A stretch of 64,000 nucleotides of DNA, taken from assembly GCA_023408075.1 (NCBI GenBank), contig JAEYKW010000046.1, positions 8,529 to 72,528 of the forward strand, read 5' to 3'. The translations under genes and the position numbers were made by a program. Position 1 is the stretch's first letter, and the number at the start of each line of letters is the position of its first letter. Shown in pieces: positions 1-8,655 of this stretch. This DNA comes from Bacillota bacterium. GTDB taxonomy: Bacteria > Bacillota > Clostridia > Christensenellales > SZUA-584. A model generated the notes under the pieces. The model saw only the letters and a program-made list of their open reading frames with translations, searched no databases and was not told the origin of the DNA.

Positions 1-152
1 GCGCGTGGAGCCTTTATAACAAAGAATCGATGGCGTTCTGCGGACGCAGCCGCTATGGCTATAAGCGCGATACGAAGGAGGAGGCATCCGCGTTTTTCCG
101 CGACCGCATCGCGCATTATCTGCCCGAGGCGAGCATCGCGTATATCGTATAA
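1..152 (+). CDS. C-terminal fragment, spore photoproduct lyase-like protein (partial)
   Basis: An open frame enters from the left edge (first full codon at position 3) and stops at TAA 150-152, giving about 49 residues. The tail has a CGRSRYGYKRD stretch followed by an acidic helix and ends in PEASIAYIV. This resembles the C-terminus of spore photoproduct lyases (radical SAM repair enzymes of spore-formers), where a GRYGYGK-like segment is followed by a helix and a final hydrophobic strand. No catalytic motif lies inside the window, so the family call rests on the tail alone. A dispersed repeat begins about 50 bases downstream. Confidence 0.4.
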   Translation, partial: AWSLYNKESMAFCGRSRYGYKRDTKEEASAFFRDRIAHYLPEASIAYIV

Positions 153-202
153 GTAAAAAAGCCGAAGATTATGCGGCTTATACTGCTGGAAAAGCAACAA
201 AA

Positions 203-298
203 CGTCATTCCGATGGAGCGTAAGCGGAAGAGGAATCCCATGATTAAGAGCATTAGTATTCGGGATGCTCTCCGCCTGGCAATCGTGTCACTCCGCTC
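203..298 (-). repeat. Diverged copy of the dispersed hairpin repeat (copy 1)
   Basis: Starts gtcattccgatggagcgtaa, then contains aatcccatg, gcattag and gggatgct. This is the order of landmarks seen, in the opposite orientation, in the clearer copies near 8.7 kb and 44.6 kb. The two arms no longer pair well, so this copy is decayed. Confidence 0.5.
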
Positions 299-588
299 TT
301 CATTAACGCGGTGGAATGCATGATATAGTATGGTTCTCATAAAGTTGAGTTGCAATTGTATCCACCTTCAAACTGAGAAGATTAAGTATTTAACTAAGAT
401 GCAAGCTGTCACGGCAGTTGGGCGGCGGGAGGAAAAGCACTGCCACTTCCTCTGCGGAGGCGTGGATTGAAGAGAGGATAAGTTTCCTCCGGGGGGCGCC
501 GGCTCTTGACAGACGCCCTCATAGGTATGACTTGTGAGAGATGATAAAGCTTGTTGATATTATGCGAGCTTAAGGCTATATGCGCAGA
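299..588. other. Gene-free stretch
   Basis: No convincing ORF. It holds GC-rich short inverted repeats: ggaggaaa/tttcctcc around 435-495, and gggcg/cgccc around 496-520. They do not match an RNA family I recognise and there is no T-tract, so I do not call a terminator or riboswitch. It lies beyond the 3' end of the aldo/keto reductase gene, which is read from the other strand. Confidence 0.3.
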
Positions 589-1596
589 TTATTCAATAGC
601 GTTCAGCATCGCCATATAATCGTCCGGCAGAGCGATATCCAGCGCTCCCATATTCTCAAGGTACTGATCCTTGCGGCTGAAGCCGATGATCGGGATGATC
701 TGCGGGTCGTGCCGCAGCAGCCACGCGAGCACAAGCTGATTGCCCGTTACGCCGAGCTCCTGCGCGAGCTTATCAACGAGCGCGAGCTTTTTGCGGCTCT
801 CTTCGTTGTCGTACAGGTGACGGTTGTAATAGGTTTCGCGCTTGTCTTTGTTGCCGTAGATACCCTTGAGCAGCGGCGAGTACGCGAGAAACGCCATACC
901 CTGCGAGGCCATGCTGTCAAACATCTGCGCATCGGCATGCTCGACGATGCCGGTGTCAAGGCTTCTGTCCGGGTGCAGATACGAATATTCCTGCTGCATG
1001 GCCACATACGGCGCGAAGCCTTTTTCTCTGCTTACCCTGTTGGCTTCTTCAATTTTCTGTGTGATGATGTTGCTGCAGCCGATATGGCGCACCTTGCCTT
1101 CTTTAATCAGGTTGTTGAACGTTTCTATCGTCTCTTCGAGCGGCGTCACTTCGTCAAACACATGCGCGTAATAAAGATCGATGCGATCGGTTTTGAGGCG
1201 CTTTAAGCTGCCCTCCACGCCTTTCTTAATCACAGCGGCATTGAGCCCCTCGTATTCCGCACGCACACGGTGCCATTCGATTTCACCGTTAACGCGTATG
1301 CCATGCACATTCTTAAGGCGTCCGCCGACCTTGGTGGCGAGAAAAATCTCATCGCGGCATTGCCTGTCGCTGAGCCATTCACCGATCACGTTTTCGCTTT
1401 CGTCGCCGATGTACTCGCCGTTGCCCATCCACCAGGTATAACAGTTGGCGGTGTCAAGAAAATTACCGCCATGCTCTCTGAAGTGATCCAGCACCTCGAA
1501 TGACGTTTTTTTGTCCATGGCCGTGCCCATCAGCATGCAGCCGAGGCAGTATTGGCTCACTTGATCCGCCGTATTAGCAAAATTCACTCGTTTCAT
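589..1596 (-). CDS. Aldo/keto reductase
   Basis: 335 residues from the ATG at 1596, chosen because GGAGGAA lies 6 nt upstream; a longer frame to 1638 lacks a ribosome site. Aldo/keto reductase barrel: FLDTANCY carries the family Asp and Tyr, TKVGG the Lys, and YYAHVFD the His of the catalytic tetrad. KVRHIGCSN and the late PIIGFSRKDQ segment fit the NADPH-binding end of the barrel. Length is normal for the AKR11/AKR14-like oxidoreductases. It is divergent from the MocR regulator at 1716, with ATTGG boxes between them, so that regulator probably controls it. The substrate is unknown. Confidence 0.88.
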   Translation of the reverse strand: MKRVNFANTADQVSQYCLGCMLMGTAMDKKTSFEVLDHFREHGGNFLDTANCYTWWMGNGEYIGDESENVIGEWLSDRQCRDEIFLATKVGGRLKNVHGIRVNGEIEWHRVRAEYEGLNAAVIKKGVEGSLKRLKTDRIDLYYAHVFDEVTPLEETIETFNNLIKEGKVRHIGCSNIITQKIEEANRVSREKGFAPYVAMQQEYSYLHPDRSLDTGIVEHADAQMFDSMASQGMAFLAYSPLLKGIYGNKDKRETYYNRHLYDNEESRKKLALVDKLAQELGVTGNQLVLAWLLRHDPQIIPIIGFSRKDQYLENMGALDIALPDDYMAMLNAIE

Positions 1597-1628
1597 ATCG
1601 TTCCTCCATCTGTTTTGGAATATTTTCA

Positions 1629-1703
1629 TTGATACCATTAACAGGATATACTATAATTGGTTTAATAGAAGAGCCAATAATCGATAAATACATAAGAACC
1701 AAT
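1629..1703 (+). promoter_or_regulatory. MocR promoter and ATTGG operator boxes
   Basis: On the + strand TTGATA (1629-1634), 17 nt, then TATAAT (1652-1657) form a near-consensus promoter for the MocR gene. ATTGGTTT (1656-1663) overlaps the -10 box. GAGCCAAT (1671-1678) and GAACCAAT (1696-1703) are the same box inverted; those two are direct repeats 25 nt apart on the minus strand. Paired direct repeats are typical of MocR/GabR-type operators. The layout suggests autorepression and control of the divergent reductase. Confidence 0.6.
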
Positions 1704-1715
1704 CCGGAGGTGGCC

Positions 1716-3113
1716 ATGTTCGGTTTGCTTATAGACAGAGCGCTTTCCGTTCCGATCACAACACAGCTGACGCAGCAGCTCAGAGAGGCAATTCTCTGCG
1801 GCAAAATCGCTGCGGGGCAGAAAATGCCGCCCACGCGCCAGCACGCGAAAGAGCTCGGCATATCGAGAAATTCCGTGATCCAGGCCTATGAGCAGCTCAT
1901 TGCGGAGGGCTATTTAAACAGCGCCATGGGATCCGGCACTTATGCGGCCAGTATCGACGCGAGCGAGAGTTACCCCAAAAAAAGCGCAAAAGCCGATGAC
2001 AAACATGCTGGTGATGAGGCGTCTCAGGACGTGATCGTTTTTGACCCCGCCAATCCCGATCTATCTGTGTTCCCGAAGGCGTTGTGGGCTAAAACGCTCA
2101 AGGAAGCATGCTTTGACGCACAGCCGGACGATTTCGGGTATACCAACCCCGGCGGTCATCCCGCGCTGATCAAAGCCATCGCGGATTATCTTTACCGGGC
2201 CAAAGGCATATTCTGCGCGCATGAACGGATTTTTATCGTGCCGGGTACATCCGCGGGCATTGAAATGACATCGCGGCTGCTCTATAAACCGGGCGCCTGC
2301 GCGGTGACGGAAGATCCGTGCCTCAATTTTGCACGCCACGCGATTCAAAAGAGCGGGCTTCGAGTGGTCCCCGTCGAATCGGACGCGTCCGGCATCTGCA
2401 CCGGCCTGCTGCCGGACACTGAGAACCTGCAGTTGATTTATGTGGCATCGTCTCACCAGTATCCATTGGGCGGCGTTCTGCCCGCAAGCCGACGCATTGC
2501 GCTGCTGGAATATGCGCAAAGGCAGGACGCATTTGTGATTGAGGACGATTACGACAGCGAGTTCCGTTATCGCGGTGAACCGATACAGTCGCTATGGCAT
2601 CTGGACTGCGAACGCGTGATTCATCTTGGGAGCCTCAGCAACGTATTTTCGCCGTCGCTGCGCATCGCGTATATGATATTGCCGTCACTCCTCGCCGGGC
2701 GGGCCAAGGAGCACGTCAATTCGCTCAACATATGGACGGGCGCGATTGAGCAGATCGGCATAGCCCGTTTGATGGAGACAAAACAGCTCGACCGCCACGT
2801 ATTTCAAATGAAAAAGAGGTATGATGCCAAGAGAAAGCACTTGATTGCCTGCCTCAATGCCGCTTTCGGCGCGGATATCGTCATATCGGGCGACAACGCG
2901 GGGCTATATCTGATGGTCACGCTGCCGCGCCGCCTCACACACGAAGACTTTGCGGCCTTTGAGAGCATCGGCATTGATGCCGATTATGTGGAAGACTATG
3001 CACTGATTAAAGGAAAGCATGAAAATCAGCTCGTGCTCGGTTTCGGAAACCTGAGCATGGAGAAGATTGAGGAAGGGGTCAGGCGGCTCAAGGCATCATT
3101 GCCGGTGCTTTAA
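1716..3113 (+). CDS. MocR/PdxR-type GntR regulator with degenerate aminotransferase domain
   Basis: 465 residues from the ATG at 1716 (ccggagg upstream). Residues about 5-75 are a GntR winged helix (TQQLREAILCGKIAAGQKMP, then SRNSVIQAYEQL). From about 120 to the end is a fold-type I aminotransferase domain, including FVIEDDYDSEFRY, the usual cofactor-contacting Asp region. The segment that should hold the PLP lysine (normally a T-F-S-K-like motif) reads HLGSLSNVFSPSLR, with Asn309 in place of Lys. A Schiff base at that place is therefore not possible, and the protein may respond to a ligand other than PLP or bind PLP non-covalently. Divergent from the aldo/keto reductase. Confidence 0.9.
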   Translation: MFGLLIDRALSVPITTQLTQQLREAILCGKIAAGQKMPPTRQHAKELGISRNSVIQAYEQLIAEGYLNSAMGSGTYAASIDASESYPKKSAKADDKHAGDEASQDVIVFDPANPDLSVFPKALWAKTLKEACFDAQPDDFGYTNPGGHPALIKAIADYLYRAKGIFCAHERIFIVPGTSAGIEMTSRLLYKPGACAVTEDPCLNFARHAIQKSGLRVVPVESDASGICTGLLPDTENLQLIYVASSHQYPLGGVLPASRRIALLEYAQRQDAFVIEDDYDSEFRYRGEPIQSLWHLDCERVIHLGSLSNVFSPSLRIAYMILPSLLAGRAKEHVNSLNIWTGAIEQIGIARLMETKQLDRHVFQMKKRYDAKRKHLIACLNAAFGADIVISGDNAGLYLMVTLPRRLTHEDFAAFESIGIDADYVEDYALIKGKHENQLVLGFGNLSMEKIEEGVRRLKASLPVL

Positions 3114-3163
3114 GCCTGTCCGGAATTGGCACCATTGTGCTATAATAGTCCGGCGGAGGAATT

Positions 3164-4489
3164 ATGCTGAAGAAAAACGACGAAGTGGAAATCACAATAG
3201 ACGATTTAACGGTGGAAGGCGCGGGCATTGGCCGGTATGAGGGGCTTGCCGTTTTTGTGGCGCACGCGCTGCCCGGGGAAAAGATAGAAACCAAAATCAT
3301 CAAGCTCACTAAGAGCTATGCGGTCGGCAAGCTCATGGAAATCATAGAGCCGTCGCCGGAGCGCACAGTGCCGTTCTGCGGCGTATTTGAAGCCTGCGGC
3401 GGGTGTACGCTGCAGCATCTTCACTATGAGCAGCAGCTGGCCTTCAAAGCGCGGCATATCAAAGAATGCTTTAAACGCATCGGCGGCATTGAGATTGAGC
3501 TGCCGCACGTGGTATCGGCGGACAACATCCGCGACTACCGCAACAAGGCGTCGTTTCCCGTGGCCCCGGTGAACGGTAGGGCGCAGGCCGGGTTTTTTGC
3601 GCCGCACAGCCACAGGCTGGTTGCGTGCGACTGCCCGATACAAAAGCAGGTGATCAACGATGTGAAAAACAGGGTTGTCGAGTGGGCCAACGGCAATAAA
3701 ATTGCGCCATACGATGAGGAAGCGCATGCGGGTCTGCTGCGGCATGTCGTCGTGCGGCAATCCTCCGGCGGTGAGCTGATGGCGGGGGTGGTGCTGCGCG
3801 ACTGGACGGATACCAAGACACTCGAAAGAGCGCTTGCGCCTGCGGCGCAAAGCATCGTTATCAACCGAAACGAGAAGAAACAGAACGCGATACTCGGCAG
3901 CCAAAACCGCACCGCTGCGGGTAACGACTATATCACAGAAACCTATGACGGTTTGCGGTTTCGTGCCGGGCTCACTAGCTTTTTGCAGGTGAATCACGAG
4001 CAGTCCGAAAAGCTGTACCGCATTGCGCTTGAGTACGCGCAAATCACGCGGGACGACACCGTGTTTGATTTGTTCTGCGGCATCGGGACGATCTCACTGC
4101 TGGCTGCAAGGCAGGCCAAAACGGTGCTCGGTATTGAGTACGTGCAGGAGGCTGTGAAAAACGCGGAGGAGAACGCACAGCTCAATGACATCGGCAACGC
4201 CTGTTTCCTTGCGGGCGATGCGGGGCAGATGATTGATGAGGGGATACGACAATACGGCAGGCCGGATATTGTGATTCTCGACCCGCCGAGAAAGGGCTGC
4301 GACGCGCCGCTGATCAAAAAAATTGTGGAGGTTGCGCCCAAGCGCATTGTGTATGTCTCATGCAATCCGTCCACGCTGGCGCGGGACGCCGCGCTGTTTG
4401 AGGGATATAGCATAGACAAAGTGGTTGGGGTAGATATGTTCCCGCATACGACGCATGTGGAGAGCGTGGTATTGATGTCAAAGGGTTAG
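3164..4489 (+). CDS. 23S rRNA (uracil-5-)-methyltransferase, RlmD/RlmCD type
   Basis: 441 residues; GGAGG precedes the ATG. Residues about 1-60 form a TRAM RNA-binding domain. FCGVFEACGGC followed later by VACDCP supplies the C-x5-C-x2-C...C set that binds a 4Fe-4S cluster in RumA-type enzymes. The C-terminal half is a SAM methyltransferase: FDLFCGIGTIS binds SAM, LDPPRKGC is the RNA-binding/base-flipping motif, and VYVSCNPSTLARD holds the catalytic Cys. It methylates C5 of a uridine in 23S rRNA; which site cannot be read from sequence alone. Complete and intact. A short echo of its C-terminus lies near 11.3 kb. Confidence 0.92.
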   Translation: MLKKNDEVEITIDDLTVEGAGIGRYEGLAVFVAHALPGEKIETKIIKLTKSYAVGKLMEIIEPSPERTVPFCGVFEACGGCTLQHLHYEQQLAFKARHIKECFKRIGGIEIELPHVVSADNIRDYRNKASFPVAPVNGRAQAGFFAPHSHRLVACDCPIQKQVINDVKNRVVEWANGNKIAPYDEEAHAGLLRHVVVRQSSGGELMAGVVLRDWTDTKTLERALAPAAQSIVINRNEKKQNAILGSQNRTAAGNDYITETYDGLRFRAGLTSFLQVNHEQSEKLYRIALEYAQITRDDTVFDLFCGIGTISLLAARQAKTVLGIEYVQEAVKNAEENAQLNDIGNACFLAGDAGQMIDEGIRQYGRPDIVILDPPRKGCDAPLIKKIVEVAPKRIVYVSCNPSTLARDAALFEGYSIDKVVGVDMFPHTTHVESVVLMSKG

Positions 4490-4507
4490 TCAAAACACAA
4501 GTTGCCT

Positions 4508-4535
4508 TTGACAGCGAACCCTGTGATAACATAAT
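4508..4535 (+). promoter_or_regulatory. Promoter for the cyclophilin lipoprotein
   Basis: TTGACA (4508-4513), 16 nt, then CATAAT (4530-4535), about 65 nt upstream of the start codon. Confidence 0.5.
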
Positions 4536-4600
4536 ATACGGTTAATCAGAAAAGATTGATAAAAAGTAAACGAAGGCGTATTAATTTGGAGGAAGTCATC

Positions 4601-5248
4601 ATGAAAAAAATAGTCTATGCGATGCTCTGCATATTGCTTGTATTATCGGCTGGCTGCGTAAATTCCAACGGATCCATACAGCAAACTGACGAGGCTGCGC
4701 CTCAATCCACTGAATCCGTACAGCAATCTGATGAGGCTGCGCCTCAGTCCGTCGGGAAAGTTCACGTCGCCATAGATGTGAAAGATTACGGGACGATTAC
4801 CGTCGAACTTGACGGGGATAACGCACCGATAAGCGTAAATAACTTTGTCAGCTTGGTAAAGGAAGGCTTCTACGACGGACTGACCTTTCACAGGATTATG
4901 ACCGGATTCATGATACAGGGCGGCGATCCTAAAGGAACCGGAAAAGGCGGCTCAGATAAAACGATAAAAGGCGAATTTTCTTTAAATGGCGTGGAGAATA
5001 CCCTGTCTCACACGAGGGGGGCCATCTCAATGGCGCGTTCCGATGACTATAACAGCGCAAGCTCTCAGTTTTTTATTGTTCATGAAGACAGCACGTTTCT
5101 GGACGGTCAATACGCGGCCTTTGGTTATGTGACTGACGGAATGGATATTGTCGACAGGATATGCGAGGATACGCCGGTGGTGGATAATAACGGGAAGGTA
5201 GAGAAGGAAAATCAACCTGTCATTAATTCCATCAAGGTGATTGATTAA
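4601..5248 (+). CDS. Lipoprotein peptidyl-prolyl cis-trans isomerase (cyclophilin type)
   Basis: 215 residues from the ATG at 4601, which has TTTGGAGGAAG upstream. An N-terminal signal with lipobox LSAGC predicts lipidation and an extracytoplasmic location. A short Ser/Gln/Glu linker with an imperfect repeat (QQTDEAAPQSTES, QQSDEAAPQSVGK) precedes the cyclophilin domain from about residue 50. FHRIMTGFMIQGGDP carries the Arg and Phe of the active site, and SSQFFIVHED is also diagnostic. It should catalyse prolyl isomerisation during folding of secreted proteins. It appears to be a single-gene unit with its own promoter. Confidence 0.92.
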   Translation: MKKIVYAMLCILLVLSAGCVNSNGSIQQTDEAAPQSTESVQQSDEAAPQSVGKVHVAIDVKDYGTITVELDGDNAPISVNNFVSLVKEGFYDGLTFHRIMTGFMIQGGDPKGTGKGGSDKTIKGEFSLNGVENTLSHTRGAISMARSDDYNSASSQFFIVHEDSTFLDGQYAAFGYVTDGMDIVDRICEDTPVVDNNGKVEKENQPVINSIKVID

Positions 5249-5328
5249 CGAGCCATCGTGCAGCCCGGGTGCTGCCGATAATGGAAAATATTGTTAGTAG
5301 ATGGATTTGAAAACAACAGGAGACTTTT

Positions 5329-5631
5329 ATGAGTGAAGTTTTGAAATTGGAAGATTTGATAATGGGCTGTTCAGAAACTGGTTACGAAGAAGAAGTTGTA
5401 AAGCTCATGCGAGACAATGGCACAACTGTTGATGACTTTGAACACGTCGGCAAGTGTGATTCGGAATGCCCAAATTGTGGGGCGGAAGATTTCAGTATTT
5501 TGCAAAGGAATATAGGCATCCTAAAAAATGAGGAAAAGGTTACTTTCGATTTAGATAAAGCTGATGACATTTTCAATTTCGCGATATATTTATGTAATAA
5601 TTGCGGAAAGTGGACGACCTATATGGAGTAA
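5329..5631 (+). CDS. Small zinc-ribbon protein of unknown function
   Basis: 100 residues, with AGGAG 8 nt before the ATG. Two knuckles, CPNCG near residue 48 and CNNCG near residue 92, could bind one zinc ion. The N-terminal 40 residues are acidic and helical. Not recognised as a named family. No signal peptide or membrane segment, so probably cytosolic. The neighbours give no functional hint. Confidence 0.65.
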   Translation: MSEVLKLEDLIMGCSETGYEEEVVKLMRDNGTTVDDFEHVGKCDSECPNCGAEDFSILQRNIGILKNEEKVTFDLDKADDIFNFAIYLCNNCGKWTTYME

Positions 5632-5726
5632 TGACGAAATTCGGTATATTGGAGTATCGAGAGATTATTAAAACCGAGTGAGCAAAGACAATCGCGGCGC
5701 TTCTTTTTTATCCGGGCACTAAAACA

Positions 5727-5755
5727 TTGCAAATATATACAATATAGTTTATATT
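5727..5755 (+). promoter_or_regulatory. Promoter for the LRR membrane protein
   Basis: TTGCAA (5727-5732), 17 nt, TATATT (5750-5755), about 65 nt before the start codon. Confidence 0.5.
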
Positions 5756-5820
5756 TGAAACATTCCTTGTAAATTCTGTTAACAACGTTTTCTCAAAATG
5801 AAATATCGAAGGTAAAACCG

Positions 5821-6810
5821 ATGAAGCGCAGATTATTAATACTCGGCATTGCCGCCATATTTATTTTGGCGCTGCTGCCAACAGCCGTACTGGCGTACGA
5901 TTCCGGCGGCGAGACGTACAACGCCCACGATTACAACGCGATGGTAAACTTCTTGAACCAGCCTTCGGCAGTCAAGGGTCAGACAAACGCTCAGCGGCTT
6001 GGCTACGATATATCGCAGCCCGAAACGTGGACCGATGTTGTTTGGAGTGATGATACGGAAAAACGCCTTGTGCAAATCGGCTCGGAAAGCGGCGCGAGCG
6101 CCTGGACCAGTAAAAGACTGGCAGGCTCCATGGACCTCTCAAACTGCACCGCACTTGAAAAAATCAATTGTGATTCAAACAGCATGACTGCGCTTGACGT
6201 AAGCGGTTGCACGGCGCTTCAAGATCTGAATTGCATGGACAATCAACTGACAGCGCTCGATATAAGCGGATGTACTGTGCTTGTCAACCTGATATGCAAC
6301 TTTAACATGTTGACAACGCTCGATATTAGCGCAAATACGGCGCTTGAGGATCTGGCATGCTATGGTAATCAGCTTGCATTGCTCGATGTGAGCACAAATA
6401 AGGAACTTAAAATATTGGTATGCAGTTACAACCGACTGACAGCGCTCGATGTGAGCGCAAACACGGCGCTTCAAAATCTGTCTTGCAGCCAAAACCAGCT
6501 TGCACTGCTCGATGTGAGCACAAACACAGCACTTAAATATCTTGATTGCCGTGAAAACCAGCTGACAACACTCGATGTGAGTCAATGCACGGCGCTTATA
6601 GATATGGATTGTGGTGGAAACCAGCTCACAGCGCTCAATTTAAGCGAGTGCACGGCGCTTCAAAAGCTCAAATGTGATGAATCAGTTGCGGTAACGGGAT
6701 TTACACCGCTCTGGGTGTATTTCGAGTACGGCTTAGGGCTTCTTGTCCTTGGCGCTGTAACGGCATGGATACTGATCCGCCGCAGGCGGAAGAAACGCGC
6801 TAATCACTAA
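5821..6810 (+). CDS. Membrane-anchored surface protein with Cys-rich leucine-rich repeats
   Basis: 329 residues. Signal peptide at about 1-25 (ends VLAYD). Residues about 30-100 are a cap module with landmarks YNAHDYNAMVNFLNQ, RLGYD and TWTDVVW. From about 105 to 285 there are eight or so 21-residue repeats of the form TALxxLxCxxNxLTxLDVS, a bacterial LRR with a Cys in each turn. A hydrophobic segment near 300-320 followed by RRRRKKR anchors the C-terminus with the repeats outside. The same cap module occurs twice in the large protein at 28646, so the two are related surface proteins, presumably for binding. It has its own promoter. Confidence 0.8.
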   Translation: MKRRLLILGIAAIFILALLPTAVLAYDSGGETYNAHDYNAMVNFLNQPSAVKGQTNAQRLGYDISQPETWTDVVWSDDTEKRLVQIGSESGASAWTSKRLAGSMDLSNCTALEKINCDSNSMTALDVSGCTALQDLNCMDNQLTALDISGCTVLVNLICNFNMLTTLDISANTALEDLACYGNQLALLDVSTNKELKILVCSYNRLTALDVSANTALQNLSCSQNQLALLDVSTNTALKYLDCRENQLTTLDVSQCTALIDMDCGGNQLTALNLSECTALQKLKCDESVAVTGFTPLWVYFEYGLGLLVLGAVTAWILIRRRRKKRANH

Positions 6811-6877
6811 TATGGAAAAACGTCTATTTCTTATGTGAGCGACGCGGGGCGGATGATTGAGGTTTGCCTTTTTCGGT

Positions 6878-7822
6878 TTACTCCTTGTATTCACTTCCGT
6901 ATATGGCAGCTATATCATGTATTCGATGCTTCATTTCTGTGCGGACATGTAACGGCTCCAAACACTCGCATTTATCCCCAAAACTGAAAAGTATATTGTA
7001 GTAGTATTCGTTCTCTATGAAAGGAAAACGAACAATGTAATGCTCATCTCCGTCTGGCGAAAAGTATTCATAAGTGCAATAATCAAGAACCCTGTCCATG
7101 ACAGATTTATGAATACGGATTTTGATTTTTGTTTGCATAGCTGCCAATGTATCAGCAAAATCCAACTGCGGTTTTCGATAATCTCGAGGCGTAAAAAATT
7201 CCTCTTGTATTTGCAGGTTTGATGTGCGGGACAGCCTGAATAAGCGAAAATCATTTCTTTTATGGCAATACCCTTGCCAATACCAATGACTGCTTTTCAA
7301 TACAAGCTGATACGGCTCGGCTGTCCGTGCGGTTTTATTTCCGTAGCGGTCTGCATATTCAAACGAAAGCAGCCTGCTTTCCTGTAAAGCTGTCTTGATA
7401 ATTTCTAAATAGGGTTGTACAGTCCTGTTGCCCATCCACGGGCATAAATCGATATATATTTGATTTGCTTTAAGTTCAATGTCTTTCGCTCTGTCGGCGG
7501 GGATAAAACTCTTCACTTTCGCAAGGGCGTTTACCAGCTCATCACCCCGTATCATGCCCGAAAGACTGGAAAGCCCCATCAAGATAGCGGAAAGGTCGGC
7601 AGTCGAAAAAACCTTTCTGTCAATCTTGTATTCCTGCATGATTTCAAAGCCGCCGCCCACGCCCGGCGCTGAGCGAACAGGAATACCCGCCATGTTGATC
7701 GCGTCTATGTCGCGGTAGATTGTGCGGGGTGAAACTTCAAACATATCCGCTAGCTCCTGGGCGCCTATACGCTTTTTATCAAGGAGTATCATAATAATGC
7801 TAACAAGCCTGTCAACTTTCAT
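6878..7822 (-). CDS. WYL-domain transcriptional regulator (YafY-like)
   Basis: 314 residues from the ATG at 7822. A longer frame would start upstream of a good promoter's predicted transcript start, so the shorter form is preferred. Residues about 5-60 are a winged helix (LADMFEVSPRTIYRDIDAIN). Then comes the hinge GVGGGFEIM and a WYL domain from about 130, with SFEYADRYGN and the C-terminal extension (IRFPFIENEYYY-like) that ends the family. WYL proteins sense ligands, often nucleic-acid or metabolite signals, and activate or repress neighbours. It is divergent from the DJ-1 family gene at 7941, its likely target. A second WYL regulator is at 18703. Confidence 0.88.
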   Translation of the reverse strand: MKVDRLVSIIMILLDKKRIGAQELADMFEVSPRTIYRDIDAINMAGIPVRSAPGVGGGFEIMQEYKIDRKVFSTADLSAILMGLSSLSGMIRGDELVNALAKVKSFIPADRAKDIELKANQIYIDLCPWMGNRTVQPYLEIIKTALQESRLLSFEYADRYGNKTARTAEPYQLVLKSSHWYWQGYCHKRNDFRLFRLSRTSNLQIQEEFFTPRDYRKPQLDFADTLAAMQTKIKIRIHKSVMDRVLDYCTYEYFSPDGDEHYIVRFPFIENEYYYNILFSFGDKCECLEPLHVRTEMKHRIHDIAAIYGSEYKE

Positions 7823-7855
7823 CTGATAGCCGGCTTCCCCAATTTTTTTGTTATC

Positions 7856-7900
7856 AGTATAGATTGTGGCCATGCTGATGTCAACAATTGTGGGTATAAT
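7856..7900. promoter_or_regulatory. Overlapping divergent promoters, WYL regulator and DJ-1 gene
   Basis: Minus strand: TTGACA (7884-7879), 17 nt, TATACT (7861-7856), a near-perfect promoter for the WYL gene. Plus strand: TATAAT at 7895-7900, with a poor -35, would serve the DJ-1 gene. ATTGTGG occurs as a direct repeat at 7863-7869 and 7887-7893 and acaattgt is palindromic, so these are candidate operator elements. Confidence 0.6.
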
Positions 7901-7940
7901 TAAATAGTAAGATTGGAAATGCAATAAATGGAGGTAATTT

Positions 7941-8579
7941 ATGTCTGCGATCTATGTTTATATTCTTGATACTTTAGCCGACTGGGAACTTGGGTATGTT
8001 ATTTCGGAGCTGAATTCCGGCCGGTTTTTCAAAAAAGGCGAGCAACGTGTATCGCTCAAAACGGTTAGTTATTCTGGGGAGCCAATCAATACAATGGGCG
8101 GGATGACAATAGTGCCCAATTGCTTAATTGATGATATCGTTGTGAGTGAAACAAGTATGCTGCTATTGCCGGGCGCAGATACATGGAACGACCCAAAGCA
8201 TAGCGCTATCATCGAAAAAGCAAGCGAATTTCTCTCTCTAGGCGCTACGGTGTGTGCAATCTGTGGGGCTACCGCAGCACTTGCCAACTTTGGGCTACTG
8301 GATAAGCGTCCGCATACCAGTAATGGACCGGGGTTTCTTGAAATGGTTTCTCCTGCCTATAAAGGGCAGAGCTTTTATATAGACAAGCCATCTGTAGCAG
8401 ATAACAACCTTATTACTGCAAGTTCCACCGGAGCTTTGTTATGGGCAAAACAAATTATTGAGCATTTAGGTGTTTTTCAATCGAACACGCTGGAATTCTG
8501 GTATGAGTATTTTAGTACCGGTGAGCCTGAATATTTCTTTGCCCTCATGCAATCTTTGCCGTCCGGCAATGAAAACTGA
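7941..8579 (+). CDS. DJ-1/PfpI family protein (class I glutamine amidotransferase-like)
   Basis: 212 residues; GGAGG upstream of the ATG. Opens with the family strand-turn (YVYILDTLADWELG), where Glu16 is the conserved acidic residue. GATVCAICGATAAL is the nucleophile elbow with Cys108. Length is normal. Members act as glyoxalases, deglycases, chaperones or stress proteins; the exact reaction cannot be told. It is transcribed divergently from the WYL regulator with overlapping promoters, so it is probably induced by whatever that regulator senses. Confidence 0.85.
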   Translation: MSAIYVYILDTLADWELGYVISELNSGRFFKKGEQRVSLKTVSYSGEPINTMGGMTIVPNCLIDDIVVSETSMLLLPGADTWNDPKHSAIIEKASEFLSLGATVCAICGATAALANFGLLDKRPHTSNGPGFLEMVSPAYKGQSFYIDKPSVADNNLITASSTGALLWAKQIIEHLGVFQSNTLEFWYEYFSTGEPEYFFALMQSLPSGNEN

Positions 8580-8628
8580 TCGTTGCTCGGTGGGTAGTTC
8601 GTTGTGTCCGAATACTGTTCTAACCAAT

Positions 8629-8654
8629 GAGCGGCGGTTTTAAAACCGCCGCTC
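8629..8654. repeat. 26-bp perfect palindrome, left copy
   Basis: gagcggcggtttt followed directly by its exact reverse complement. Followed by tgcttgat, where the hairpin element begins. An almost identical copy lies on the other side of that element. Confidence 0.85.
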
Positions 8655-8655
8655 T

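Noticed and set aside
435..520. GC-rich inverted repeats and a gtggattgaa string reminiscent of a CRISPR repeat end
   Set aside because: It occurs once only, with no spacer periodicity or cas genes.
580..1206. 208-residue + strand ORF
   Set aside because: Antisense of the aldo/keto reductase, which has the full catalytic tetrad and a good ribosome site.
3206..4042. 278-residue minus-strand ORF
   Set aside because: Antisense of the rRNA methyltransferase; rich in Arg and His without domain signs.
6178..6660. Periodic 63-base repeats
   Set aside because: These are the coding repeats of the LRR protein, not a separate DNA repeat.
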